From: an uncultured Bacilli bacterium
GTDB taxonomy: Bacteria; Bacillota_I; Bacilli_A; RF39; UBA660
Length of the DNA stretch: 10,353 bases
Assembly: GCA_934141615.1 (NCBI GenBank)
Contig: CAKPCM010000034.1
Span: 1-10,353 of the forward strand
Direction of reading: 5' to 3'
Positions 1-8,611 of this stretch are shown in pieces. Below the pieces are notes generated by a model, which worked only from the letters and a program-made list of their open reading frames with translations, ran no database searches and was not told the DNA's origin. The stretch's first letter is position 1. Each line of letters begins with the position of its first letter. Position numbers and translations under genes: made by a program.

Positions 1-39
1 TAAATCACCCAAGCTTGTATTATATACCATTACAAAACT

Positions 40-61
40 AAATGCACTTATTTGTGCACTT
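40..61. repeat. Short imperfect inverted repeat
   Basis: The arms TGCAC (43-47) and GTGCA (54-58) can pair across a six-base loop. Two further A-T pairs follow after one mismatch. The right arm contains the palindrome GTGCAC. It lies about 50 bases upstream of the -35 of the first gene. It could be a weak terminator for a gene beyond the left edge or an operator. There is no clean U-tract on either strand, so neither reading is secure. Confidence 0.3.
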
Positions 62-111
62 TAGATTTTATATTACAATTATAAAATATATTTTAATTAT
101 AAATAAATTTA

Positions 112-142
112 TTGTTAAAAAATAATGAAATTATGTTATAAT
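112..142 (+). promoter_or_regulatory. Promoter of the 274-residue gene
   Basis: There is a perfect -10 box TATAAT at 137-142, preceded by TG at 134-135 so that it reads TGnTATAAT, an extended -10. A candidate -35 TTGTTA lies at 112-117 with 19 bases between. That is long, but an extended -10 tolerates a weak or distant -35. Transcription would start near 149, giving a leader of about 50 bases. The leader carries TATAGAT twice (164-170 and 174-180) and no obvious riboswitch fold. Confidence 0.6.
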
Positions 143-187
143 AATACCTCACGCATGGAATATTATAGATATGTATAGATTAATAAT

Positions 188-194
188 GAGGTGA
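188..194 (+). promoter_or_regulatory. Ribosome binding site fixing the start at 200
   Basis: GAGGTGA at 188-194 sits five bases before ATG 200. An in-frame GTG at 191 lies inside this Shine-Dalgarno sequence and so cannot be the start served by it. This removes three residues from the longest reading frame. Confidence 0.75.
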
Positions 195-199
195 TATAT

Positions 200-1024
200 A
201 TGAATTTTAAAGAAATAAGAAAGAAAATAGAGTATTATGAAAAAAAGCATAATGAGGCTTTTATGATATGTTTTGATCATGATGTGAATGAAGTTAAAGC
301 TAAAATGCTTGACGATGCAAAAAATAATAAAGAATATGCTTTAGCAGCTATTTATGATTTTTGCTTTGTTTATAGATACGCAAATGAAAAAGAAGAAATA
401 AAAGAGTATTTAGATAAGCACATAAGTGAATTAGAAAATGCTAAAGAAATATCAGAAGATCAAAAGAGATTAAATCAGATTTATTTGACAATCTTAAATG
501 CTTGTTTATCTTTACAAGGAAAAGACAGACTTAACCTAATAAAGTATGGTACTCAAAAGAAAGAGGAACACGAAAGAAAGGATAGTTTAGCACAAAAGAA
601 AGAAAATAAGAGAGTTGTAAATGAACTATCAGAAAAACTTTTAAGTGATTACAAAAAATATAAAGAGGATAAAAAGACTAGAAAGCAAACTATATTTCAC
701 GTTGGTACATCAAGTGAATACAGAAATAGATATATTTCTAAGTTAACTAAAGAAGAGATAGAATACATTTTAATTAAAAATGCAATATATGATGCACTTA
801 ATGCTAAAAAAGGGCAAGAAAATGCAAATGATGAAATGATACTGAACTATTTTAAGAGTAATCCTAAATTTCCGGAAGATGAAGAAAGATATTTTGATAA
901 ACAGGCGCAAGAGCTAAGTAAAAATGCATATGATGTTTATAAGAATGCTTTTAAAAACACATATAATTTAACAAGTTCTTATGCTGAAAAATTAGAAAAG
1001 AAAGTAAATGATAGGATAAGATAA
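200..1024 (+). CDS. Uncharacterised charged, helix-rich protein (274 aa)
   Basis: I do not recognise this family. The protein is 274 residues from the ATG at 200, which has GAGGTGA five bases upstream. It is very rich in Lys, Glu, Asn and Asp, has no signal peptide and no membrane segment, and is most likely cytoplasmic. Residues about 118-164 are an unbroken Lys/Glu/Arg-rich stretch that could form a long helix or coiled coil. Residues about 1-110 look like a compact helical domain with aromatic clusters (around 47-60) and cysteines. The C-terminal third (about 180-274) is again helical, with scattered Tyr and Asn. I see no catalytic motif, zinc-binding pattern or nucleotide-binding loop. 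It has its own extended -10 promoter and is closed by a hairpin terminator, so it appears to be transcribed separately from addB. Codon use resembles that of its neighbours. That it is a real gene is well supported; its function is unknown. Confidence 0.85.
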   Translation: MNFKEIRKKIEYYEKKHNEAFMICFDHDVNEVKAKMLDDAKNNKEYALAAIYDFCFVYRYANEKEEIKEYLDKHISELENAKEISEDQKRLNQIYLTILNACLSLQGKDRLNLIKYGTQKKEEHERKDSLAQKKENKRVVNELSEKLLSDYKKYKEDKKTRKQTIFHVGTSSEYRNRYISKLTKEEIEYILIKNAIYDALNAKKGQENANDEMILNYFKSNPKFPEDEERYFDKQAQELSKNAYDVYKNAFKNTYNLTSSYAEKLEKKVNDRIR

Positions 1025-1027
1025 TTT

Positions 1028-1054
1028 AAAGAGCAAAATAATTTGTTCTTTTTT
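1028..1054 (+). terminator. Intrinsic terminator after the 274-residue gene
   Basis: The ten-base arms 1028-1037 (AAAGAGCAAA) and 1042-1051 (TTTGTTCTTT) pair fully with one G-U, around an ATAA loop. The U-run goes on to 1054 and further T-rich sequence follows. It begins four bases after the stop codon. The stem is A-U rich, so its strength is moderate. Confidence 0.7.
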
Positions 1055-1065
1055 GTTTTATCTTT

Positions 1066-1074
1066 TGTTATAAT
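1066..1074 (+). promoter_or_regulatory. Promoter of the addB operon (extended -10)
   Basis: TATAAT at 1069-1074 is preceded by TG at 1066-1067, giving the same TGnTATAAT form as the promoter upstream of the first gene. No good -35 is visible at the usual distance. The nearest, TTGTTC at 1043-1048, is 20 bases away and lies in the arm of the preceding terminator. Transcription should start near 1081, leaving a leader of only about 18 bases before the addB ATG. Confidence 0.55.
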
Positions 1075-1080
1075 GTTTAT

Positions 1081-1089
1081 AGAAGAGAG
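1081..1089 (+). promoter_or_regulatory. Weak ribosome binding site of addB
   Basis: The purine run AGAAGAGAG at 1081-1089 ends nine bases before ATG 1099. It directly abuts an in-frame TTG at 1090, which is too close to be served. ATG 1099 is therefore the preferred start. The match to the anti-Shine-Dalgarno sequence is poor, and the site lies at or near the predicted 5' end of the transcript. Confidence 0.5.
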
Positions 1090-1098
1090 TTGATTAAA

Positions 1099-3948
1099 AT
1101 GATAAATATTACTTCTATTAAAAATATTAAGAATTTAAATGATTATGAGATAATTGTTCCATCTAATTATGAACTTTATTATAAAGAATTATTTGTTAAT
1201 GAAAACATTACATTTAATACCGTTAGAAACTTTTTAATAAATAATTATGATGGAAGTAAAAAACTTATAAATGATACTCAAAAATACATTCTTATGAAAC
1301 AGGCTTTTTATAGTGTAAAAAAAAGTCTTTTAGTTTATAAAGATGTAATATCTTCTAGATTTATAAAGGATTTAATAAATACGTATGATGATTTTAAGTC
1401 ATATGCTTTAATCAAAAATGATAAAACAAATGATTTGAGTAAAATCTATGGTGAGTATGAAAAAATCATTTTAAGTAATAATTTAATAAACGAAAAACTA
1501 CTTTTAGATGAGGTTATGAAAAATAATCATTTTACATCTAAATATTTATTTTTAAGCGTGCATCTGCCAAGCCTAGATACACTTAAGTTAATTAACAAAA
1601 TGAAAGATGAAGGATGCGTACTTTTAGATTGTGATACCATTAATAATAATTATTTGAAATGTAAATTGGGTGTTCATCAAAAGGATGTTTCTTTAGATAA
1701 GGAAACTTACTTTAAAGCATTAAATGACATATATGATGAGGTGTCATTTGTTAATAATCTTATATCGAAAAATATATATGAAGGCTTATCTTATGATGAT
1801 ATTTTAATTGTGTGTGATAAGGATACTTACATTCCATACTTTGATTTACTACTTAATCATCCGTTTAATAACAGTAAAAAAACAGGTGTTTTAACAAACA
1901 GATTTATCAAAATATTATGTGATATATTAAGTGGATGTTTTTCTTCTGATAATTTTATTAATTTACTTAAACTAGGCCTATTTAATATCTCTGATAAGAA
2001 AATAGATAGCTTAGATAATTACGTTTATTCTTGGAATTTGGAAGATAAAAACTTTTATGAAGAGTTTACTTATAATCCAACTGGTAATAAAAAGAATTTT
2101 TCAACTAGTGATGAAGAAAAACTAATTGCCTTAAACAAAATAAAAGATGATGTCATATCTCCTATTAGAACGTTGCTTGAAAACGTAATTAATGAAAGTG
2201 ATAGAACACAGATTTTAAGATATTTCTATATGTATCTTGATTGTGAAGGAATAATGGAAAAATTATTTGAAAAGGATAGCGAAGGTGCGTTAAAATTAGT
2301 TAACGTATTTAATGATATGAATAATTACTTAGATTCTAACGCAAGTTTTAGTGAGGTAATAGAGGTTCTTAAAAACATTTCATTTGAAAGTGATAAAACA
2401 GAAGTATATCAAGATACCATTACGATTAGCAATTTAGAAGATTTTGTTTTAGATGGCAAAAAAATAGTTTACTTCCTTGGAGCGACAAACGAATTTCTAC
2501 CTAAGGAGTTTAAACCATCATCTCTAATAAGCACATACGACATAGATAAAAATAACTTAAATGAACTTATTTTAGATAATAAGAATAAGTGGGATTATTT
2601 ATTTTCTCGTATTATCTTGTTTAAGAATGTTTATGTTACAATGCCTAAGTTAGGAAATGATTTAAAATTAAAAGAAGCATCTGTTATGTTAAATAAAGTG
2701 ATAAAAAAGGATATAGAAATAACTAAAATTTATGATAGAAAAAGCTTGGTTAAGGATTATGCAATCAAGCTTTCAAATAAGAAGATAAATAAGGTATGTG
2801 ACGATTATTTCTGCAAGATAAACGAAGTAAATAGTCATAACTTAAATTTAAGAATACCAAGCGATACTGCTTTAAAACTTTATTCTAAAACTTTAAACGT
2901 AAGTCCAAGCAGCATAGAAACGTATGCTAAGTGTCCTTTTTATCATTTCATTTTGTATGGATTAAAACTTAAAGTAAAGGAAAAATATCTATTTGATAGT
3001 AGGGAAGTAGGTACGTTTGTACATTACTTGTTAGAAAACGTAATTAAAAATGACTTAGATAACATAAAAGAAGGAAACGCATACGAAATAATAAAGAAAT
3101 ACTCCTTATCATACATAAAAGATAATGGGAAAATAATGGATAACAAGACGAAGTACTTAATAGAAGAACTTTCAAAATCAACGTCAAACGTTATAAATAT
3201 GATTGTAAGTGAGCAGGAAAAATCACGGTTTAAACCTACGTTTTTTGAGCTTAAAATAGATGATAATTCAACTGTTAAGCCACTTTCTGTTAAACTTTCA
3301 AATGGAACTTTAAACATAAATGGAATAGTAGATAGAGTAGATACTTATCAAGATGATAAAAGCTATTATTACCGCATTATAGATTATAAAACTGGTGAGA
3401 AAAAGTTTAGGTTAGACGAAGTTTTAATGGGACTTAATCTTCAGATGCTTATTTATTTATTAGCAATTAAAAATAGTCATTCATTTACAGATAAAAAAAT
3501 GATTCCATCCGCACTTTTATATTATCCAGCACTTTTAAAAGAATCTAAGTCATCTAGAGGATTAACTTTAGAAGAAAAGGAAAAAAGTGTTTATGATAGA
3601 TTAAAAATGAATGGTATTATTAATTCTTCTAGTGATGTTTTAGATTTATTTGGAGAGGATTTAAAATGCTATACTGATTCTTTTGTAAGGGATAAATTAT
3701 CTTTTGAAAAAGTCTTTAGTATGGATGATATAAATAACGTTTTTGAATATATGATAAATACCATAAAGACAATTGGAAATAGCATTTTGGATGGTAAAAT
3801 AAGCGTAAGTCCAGTAGAAGATGGATGTAAATACTGTAAGTTTAGTAGCATCTGTAAATTTGATAAAAAAATAGATAAGACAAGAAAAATAAAGTCTTAT
3901 AAGAATACCGAAGTATACCAAATGTTAGAAGGTGATAATAATGCCTAA
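1099..3948 (+). CDS. addB: ATP-dependent helicase/nuclease subunit B (AddB/RexB)
   Basis: AddB partners AddA in the helicase-nuclease that unwinds and resects double-strand breaks for RecA-dependent repair. From ATG 1099 the protein has 949 residues, clearly shorter than B. subtilis AddB (about 1166). The C-terminal RecB-type nuclease is intact: G638..H642 in GTFVH, D745 in GIVDR, D762-Y763-K764 in IDYKTG, and Q782 followed by Tyr. The iron-sulfur site is complete, with C612 (AKCPF) before the nuclease core and C910-x2-C913-x5-C919 after it, the arrangement known for AddB. The N-terminus begins almost at the strand matching the region after the P-loop of B. subtilis AddB, and no GxGKT sequence is present. 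The sequence just upstream is promoter and terminator, so the loop was not missed by a wrong start. The last eight bases overlap addA, implying coupled translation. Identification rests on the nuclease and Fe-S motifs and on the gene order with addA. Confidence 0.93.
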   Translation: MINITSIKNIKNLNDYEIIVPSNYELYYKELFVNENITFNTVRNFLINNYDGSKKLINDTQKYILMKQAFYSVKKSLLVYKDVISSRFIKDLINTYDDFKSYALIKNDKTNDLSKIYGEYEKIILSNNLINEKLLLDEVMKNNHFTSKYLFLSVHLPSLDTLKLINKMKDEGCVLLDCDTINNNYLKCKLGVHQKDVSLDKETYFKALNDIYDEVSFVNNLISKNIYEGLSYDDILIVCDKDTYIPYFDLLLNHPFNNSKKTGVLTNRFIKILCDILSGCFSSDNFINLLKLGLFNISDKKIDSLDNYVYSWNLEDKNFYEEFTYNPTGNKKNFSTSDEEKLIALNKIKDDVISPIRTLLENVINESDRTQILRYFYMYLDCEGIMEKLFEKDSEGALKLVNVFNDMNNYLDSNASFSEVIEVLKNISFESDKTEVYQDTITISNLEDFVLDGKKIVYFLGATNEFLPKEFKPSSLISTYDIDKNNLNELILDNKNKWDYLFSRIILFKNVYVTMPKLGNDLKLKEASVMLNKVIKKDIEITKIYDRKSLVKDYAIKLSNKKINKVCDDYFCKINEVNSHNLNLRIPSDTALKLYSKTLNVSPSSIETYAKCPFYHFILYGLKLKVKEKYLFDSREVGTFVHYLLENVIKNDLDNIKEGNAYEIIKKYSLSYIKDNGKIMDNKTKYLIEELSKSTSNVINMIVSEQEKSRFKPTFFELKIDDNSTVKPLSVKLSNGTLNINGIVDRVDTYQDDKSYYYRIIDYKTGEKKFRLDEVLMGLNLQMLIYLLAIKNSHSFTDKKMIPSALLYYPALLKESKSSRGLTLEEKEKSVYDRLKMNGIINSSSDVLDLFGEDLKCYTDSFVRDKLSFEKVFSMDDINNVFEYMINTIKTIGNSILDGKISVSPVEDGCKYCKFSSICKFDKKIDKTRKIKSYKNTEVYQMLEGDNNA
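3929..3935 (+). promoter_or_regulatory. Ribosome binding site fixing the addA start
   Basis: AAGGTGA lies inside the end of addB, five bases before ATG 3941. The in-frame GTG at 3932 is part of this site, so the longer reading frame from it is not the likely product. Confidence 0.75.
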
Positions 3949-6900
3949 TTGGACAAAAGACCAGGCGTTAGCGATTAATAAGCGTGGTGGTAAAATAATT
4001 GTTTCAGCAGCGGCAGGATCTGGTAAAACAGCGGTTTTATCAGAAAGGGTAATAGAGTTTATTTTAAATGGTGGGGAAGTAAATCGTCTTTTAATTGTTA
4101 CCTTTACAAAGGCAGCTGCAGGAGAAATGAAAGAACGTATTAAAAAGAAAATAGAAGAGGCCTACTTAAAAGACACTAAAAATGAACATTTAAGAAAACA
4201 AATCAATTTAGTTGATACGGCCTTAATAACTACCATGGATGCTTTTTATGCAGACGTTGTAAAGCAAAACTTCGAAAAACTTAAAATAGATAGAGACTTT
4301 GACGTTTTATCTAATGAAGAAGAAAAGATATTAAAGGAAAAAGTAGTAAACGAAGTTATCGAAGAGGCATTTGATAACGTAGGAGACTTTAAGTTATTAG
4401 TAGATTTTTTTGGTGGAAATGAAAAACTAAAAGCAAATATTTTTAAAGTATCAAATCATTTAGATACCGTGCCTTTTAAAGATGAGTACATAAAAAAAGC
4501 GCTTAGTAATTATACTATAGAAAATGATTATTATAAGGATGCCTTGTTAAAAAACATAAAGCTTAAGATGAAGTCATATTCTTATATGTATGCTTCTTTA
4601 TATGAGGATTTATATAACGAATCAAGTGATTTTGATAAGGTTTTAGAGGTGCTAAACAAAGAAAGAAATTACATAAACGAGTTTTTATTTTTATCGGATT
4701 TTGATTCTTTAGCATCATTAATTAGGCGAATATCATTTGATACTTTAAGAACGCCAAAAGGACATAAAGATGATGCAGCATTAGTTAAGTATAAGGTTAT
4801 AAGAGATGAATTTAAAGAAGAAATAAAAAAGAAGTTAAATGAGCTTATGTTTGTAAGTGATGGTTTATACGCTAAAGAAAAAGAAAAAATGAAGGCCATA
4901 CTTACTACTTTATTTAAAGTGGTAAGTAAGTTTGATAAAAAAATGATGGAAGAAAAACAAAAAATATCATCTTTTAGCTTCTCTGATATAGCACACTTTG
5001 TTATAAAACTATTAATTAAAGATGGTAAGAAAACTCCTCTTGCTAAGTCTATGTCTTTAAAGTTTGATGAAATATTAATAGATGAGTACCAAGATACAAA
5101 TAACTTGCAGAACGTTATTTTTAATGCGATATCAAAAGATAATTCAAATTTATTTATAGTAGGGGATGTAAAACAAAGTATATATAGATTTAGAAGTGCT
5201 TGTCCTGAGATATTTAATAGTGATAAAAATAACGCCAGCAAAGATGGTTTTCCAAACCTTATTACATTATCTAAAAACTTTAGAAGTAGAAAGGAAGTAC
5301 TAGATTTTTGTAACTTTATATTTGAAAATACCATGAGCGAATCATTTGGAGAAGTAAATTATGACAAAGATGAAAAGCTTTATTTAGGAGCATCTTTTGA
5401 AGAAGGCGAAAATTTAGATACCGAAGTCTTATTAATAGATGGAATGGAAACTAAAGAAAATCCAGATGACGATTTAAGTAAAGTACAAAAAGAAGCTATT
5501 TTAGTATCATCAAAAATAAAAGAGATGATTGATTCGGGTTATAAAGTTTTTGATAATAAAAAAGGACAAAAAAGATGCATAAAACCTAGTGATATAGTAA
5601 TACTACTTAGAAGTTTAAAAAACGCATCATTCTTTAGTGAAGCATTAAGTAAAAGAGGTATATCATCTTACCTTGAAAGTTCACTTGAATACTTTGATAA
5701 TTATGAAGTTAAACTTGTTATAAACACTTTAAAAATAATTGATAATCCATATGATGATGTAGCATTAATGAGTTTTTTAGCATCACCTGTAATTAACGTT
5801 AGTTTAGATAAAATAGCAAAATTAAGAAGCACAAATAAGTCATCTTCTTTATATGAATCGGTAATTTGTGATGATGAAATAAAATGCATTATGGATAAGA
5901 TAAAAGACGTAAGAAACTTTAGTTATAACCATAAGTTGTATGAGTTATTAAACTTGGTGTATAAAGAATTTGATGTGATAGAAATACTATCTGGGGTGGA
6001 AGGCGGATTAGTAAGGCAAAAGAATCTTTCCTTAATGGTTAGTTATGCAAAAACATTTGATGATAAAAACTTATCACTTCATGAGTTTATTAGTTACTTA
6101 GAAAACATAATATTAGGTAAGGGCTCACTAGAGGGAATAAATCCTTTATCAGATGGTGATAACGTACTTATTACTACGATACATAAATCAAAGGGACTTG
6201 AATATCCAGTGGTTTTTGTAAGTGAAACTGGTAAAAGTTTTAACTTTTCTGACTTAAGAGCAGATTTAATGATTAATGATGATTTAGGTGTTTCATTTGA
6301 CTTAAAAGATACAAAATACAAATTAAAGTATGAATCTATACCTAACATGGTATTTAAGGAATACGAAAAAAATAAGATGTTATCAGAAGAAATAAGAATA
6401 TTATATGTTGCATTAACAAGAGCTAAAGAAAAAATAATAATAACTGGTTTTACTGGAAACTTAGAGCGTCTTGTCTTAAAAGCGGCATCTAAAATGGGTG
6501 ATGATGTTTTAGTATCCGATCTTTACTTAAAATCATGTAAAAGCTATCTTGATATGATAATGCCATCCCTTCTTAGACATCCCGCTTTAAATGAACTTAG
6601 ATGTTTAAGTGATGTTACGCCGAAGACTTTTGCAACAGAGTCAAAGGTTTCTCTAAAGGTTTTAGGAGCATCTAGCATAAATGAGTCTGAGTTTTATGAA
6701 AAAGAGAAAATAGAAAAAGAAGATTTTAATTTAGAGTGGTATAAAAAAATATCAGACTTTAAGTATGACGAAAAGGAGTCTATTCCTAAGTATTTAAGTG
6801 TAAGTGATATAAAGCATAAAACGAAATACCAAAGAAAGCCAGACTTTTTAGATGGAAAGGTAAGTAGCACTAATAAAGGTACGTTATATCACTTATTATT

Positions 6901-7360
6901 AGAACTTTTACCAGTTAAAAGGTATACCATTAAATCATTGGAAGAAGAAATAGATGAAATTATAAAAAATGGTAAGATTTTAGAAAGTGATAAAAAAATA
7001 ATAAGATTAGAAGACATATTTTCATACCTTACATCTGATATATATGAAAATCTGCTTTATAGTGATAAGTATTATAAAGAAATGCCTATTAATTTTTATA
7101 TACCATCTTCTTACTATGATAATTCACTAAAAAGTGGTAATATATTATCTAGTGGTGTAATTGACTTGTTATTTATAACTAATGATACTTATAACATAGT
7201 TGATTATAAAACGGATAAGGTAAGTAGCATGGATGAGTTAAAAGACTTATATAAAATCCAACTTGACTTATACGAAATAGCATTACGTGAGAAAATGAAT
7301 GCTAAAAGTGTTAGAAAATTTATTTACTCTATATACTTAGGTAAGTTTATAGAAGTTTAA
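3941..7360 (+). CDS. addA: ATP-dependent helicase/nuclease subunit A (AddA)
   Basis: AddA is the UvrD/Rep-type (SF1A) 3'-5' helicase and nuclease subunit of AddAB. The product has 1139 residues, close to the family's usual 1200 or so. All helicase motifs are visible in order: Q-motif WTKDQ (4-8), Walker A AAAGSGKT (23-30), TFTKAAAGEM (54-63), Walker B DEYQDT (381-386), GDVKQS (408-413) followed by IYRFR, LSKNFRS (about 443-450), TTIHKSKGLEYPVVF (745-759) and ILYVALTRAKEK (820-831). The C-terminal nuclease is intact: G980..H984 in GTLYH, D1075 in GVIDLLF, D1088-Y1089-K1090, and Q1107 with Y1111. One variation is TTMDAFY (97-103), where relatives usually have a T-x-HSFC sequence. The gene overlaps addB by eight bases and is followed after only 12 bases by glyA with no terminator, so all three should share a transcript. 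Confidence 0.97.
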   Translation: MPNWTKDQALAINKRGGKIIVSAAAGSGKTAVLSERVIEFILNGGEVNRLLIVTFTKAAAGEMKERIKKKIEEAYLKDTKNEHLRKQINLVDTALITTMDAFYADVVKQNFEKLKIDRDFDVLSNEEEKILKEKVVNEVIEEAFDNVGDFKLLVDFFGGNEKLKANIFKVSNHLDTVPFKDEYIKKALSNYTIENDYYKDALLKNIKLKMKSYSYMYASLYEDLYNESSDFDKVLEVLNKERNYINEFLFLSDFDSLASLIRRISFDTLRTPKGHKDDAALVKYKVIRDEFKEEIKKKLNELMFVSDGLYAKEKEKMKAILTTLFKVVSKFDKKMMEEKQKISSFSFSDIAHFVIKLLIKDGKKTPLAKSMSLKFDEILIDEYQDTNNLQNVIFNAISKDNSNLFIVGDVKQSIYRFRSACPEIFNSDKNNASKDGFPNLITLSKNFRSRKEVLDFCNFIFENTMSESFGEVNYDKDEKLYLGASFEEGENLDTEVLLIDGMETKENPDDDLSKVQKEAILVSSKIKEMIDSGYKVFDNKKGQKRCIKPSDIVILLRSLKNASFFSEALSKRGISSYLESSLEYFDNYEVKLVINTLKIIDNPYDDVALMSFLASPVINVSLDKIAKLRSTNKSSSLYESVICDDEIKCIMDKIKDVRNFSYNHKLYELLNLVYKEFDVIEILSGVEGGLVRQKNLSLMVSYAKTFDDKNLSLHEFISYLENIILGKGSLEGINPLSDGDNVLITTIHKSKGLEYPVVFVSETGKSFNFSDLRADLMINDDLGVSFDLKDTKYKLKYESIPNMVFKEYEKNKMLSEEIRILYVALTRAKEKIIITGFTGNLERLVLKAASKMGDDVLVSDLYLKSCKSYLDMIMPSLLRHPALNELRCLSDVTPKTFATESKVSLKVLGASSINESEFYEKEKIEKEDFNLEWYKKISDFKYDEKESIPKYLSVSDIKHKTKYQRKPDFLDGKVSSTNKGTLYHLLLELLPVKRYTIKSLEEEIDEIIKNGKILESDKKIIRLEDIFSYLTSDIYENLLYSDKYYKEMPINFYIPSSYYDNSLKSGNILSSGVIDLLFITNDTYNIVDYKTDKVSSMDELKDLYKIQLDLYEIALREKMNAKSVRKFIYSIYLGKFIEV

Positions 7361-7372
7361 CAGGAGGCAAAC

Positions 7373-8611
7373 ATGGTTGATAAGATATTTAGTGTGATAG
7401 AAAAAGAAAAGGAAAGACAGCAAAATACCATTGAGTTAATAGCATCAGAAAACTTTGTTAGCGAAAACGTACTTAAAGCACAAGGAAGTATTTTAACTAA
7501 TAAGTATGCTGAAGGATATCCAGGTAAAAGATATTATGGTGGATGTAAGTTCGTAGATGAAATTGAAAATATGGCAATAGATGCTGCTAAAGAATTGTTT
7601 GGCGTAAGATTTGCAAACGTACAACCACATTCTGGTTCTTCTGCTAATATGGCTGTTTATCGTTCATTACTTAAAAAGAACGACAAAATACTTTCCATGA
7701 GATTAGATGATGGTGGTCATTTAACTCATGGTAACCCACTTAGTTTTTCTGGTGAGGACTATAACTTTGTGTTTTATGGTGTAGAAAAAGAAACATGCAC
7801 CATTAACTATGAAGAAGTTAAGAAAATAGCCATGAGAGAAAAACCTAAATTAATAGTTGCAGGAGCATCTAGTTATCCAAGAAAAATAGACTTTAAAGCA
7901 TTTAAGGAGATAGCAAGAAGTTGCGGTGCTTACCTAATGGTTGATATGGCTCATATCGCAGGGCTTGTTGCAGCAGGATTACACCAAAATCCTTGTAGGT
8001 ATGCAGACGTTGTTACAACAACCACTCATAAAACCTTAAGGGGACCAAGGGGAGGCTTAATTCTTACCAATAATGAACAAATAATCAAAAGAATAAACAA
8101 GACCGTTTTTCCTGGAATTCAAGGTGGCCCTTTAATGCATGTTATAGCAGCTAAGGCAGTTTGTTTTGAAGAGGCTATGACACCTTCTTTTATAAATTAT
8201 CAAAAAAAGGTAATTAACAATGCTAAAGTATTATGCGATGTTTTAAAAATGGAAGGTTTTAAGATAGTTTCTAACGGAACTGATAATCACATTGTTTTAG
8301 TAGACGTTAAATCATCTGTTAACTTAACCGGTAAGGAAGCCGAGGAAATACTAGACGAAATAGGTATTACTTGTAATAAAAATATGATTCCATATGATAT
8401 TACAACTCCTTTTATAACAAGTGGTATAAGATTGGGTGCGGCTGCTATGACAACAAGGGGTTTTGATGAAAAAGACTTTAAGGAAGTTGCTAAAATAATT
8501 AGTACTTGCTTAACTAATTATGATAACAAAAAGGTAATAGATGACCTAAAACTAAGGGTTAAAAAACTATGTGATAACAACACTATATATGAGAAGGTGA
8601 AGTATGAATAA
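7373..8611 (+). CDS. glyA: Serine hydroxymethyltransferase
   Basis: This PLP enzyme converts serine and tetrahydrofolate to glycine and 5,10-methylene-THF in the cytosol. It is the main source of one-carbon units for thymidylate, purines and methionine. The length of 412 residues is typical. Hallmarks are ELIASENF (21-28), YAEGYPGKRYYGG (45-57), a SGSSANMAVY segment, DMAHIAG with the cofactor-contacting D191 and H194, the PLP lysine K220 in TTTTHKTLRGPRGG, FPGIQGGP, and R353 in SGIRLG, the residue that binds the substrate carboxylate. It has the strongest ribosome binding site in the window, AGGAGG at 7362-7367, five bases before ATG 7373. It may therefore be translated more than addB and addA from the same transcript. 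It overlaps folD, the next enzyme of the pathway, by eight bases. Nothing is truncated. Confidence 0.98.
   Translation: MVDKIFSVIEKEKERQQNTIELIASENFVSENVLKAQGSILTNKYAEGYPGKRYYGGCKFVDEIENMAIDAAKELFGVRFANVQPHSGSSANMAVYRSLLKKNDKILSMRLDDGGHLTHGNPLSFSGEDYNFVFYGVEKETCTINYEEVKKIAMREKPKLIVAGASSYPRKIDFKAFKEIARSCGAYLMVDMAHIAGLVAAGLHQNPCRYADVVTTTTHKTLRGPRGGLILTNNEQIIKRINKTVFPGIQGGPLMHVIAAKAVCFEEAMTPSFINYQKKVINNAKVLCDVLKMEGFKIVSNGTDNHIVLVDVKSSVNLTGKEAEEILDEIGITCNKNMIPYDITTPFITSGIRLGAAAMTTRGFDEKDFKEVAKIISTCLTNYDNKKVIDDLKLRVKKLCDNNTIYEKVKYE

Noticed and set aside
155..178. Seven-codon leader frame (MEYYRYV, then stop) upstream of the 274-residue gene
   Set aside because: No ribosome binding site and no regulatory codon run; likely chance in the leader.
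2179..3047. 14-base direct repeat GAAAACGTAATTAA inside addB (2179 and 3034)
   Set aside because: Both copies encode ENVI in unrelated parts of the protein; codon use in an A+T-rich genome explains it.
3024..6348. Several minus-strand open frames of 60-221 codons inside addB and addA
   Set aside because: They lie antisense to clearly conserved proteins, have no ribosome binding sites that I can see, and arise because the A+T-rich coding strand has few stops in that frame.
6857..7229. 13-base repeat AAGGTAAGTAGCA in the addA nuclease region
   Set aside because: Both encode a Lys-Val-Ser-Ser run in different contexts; no sign of duplication.
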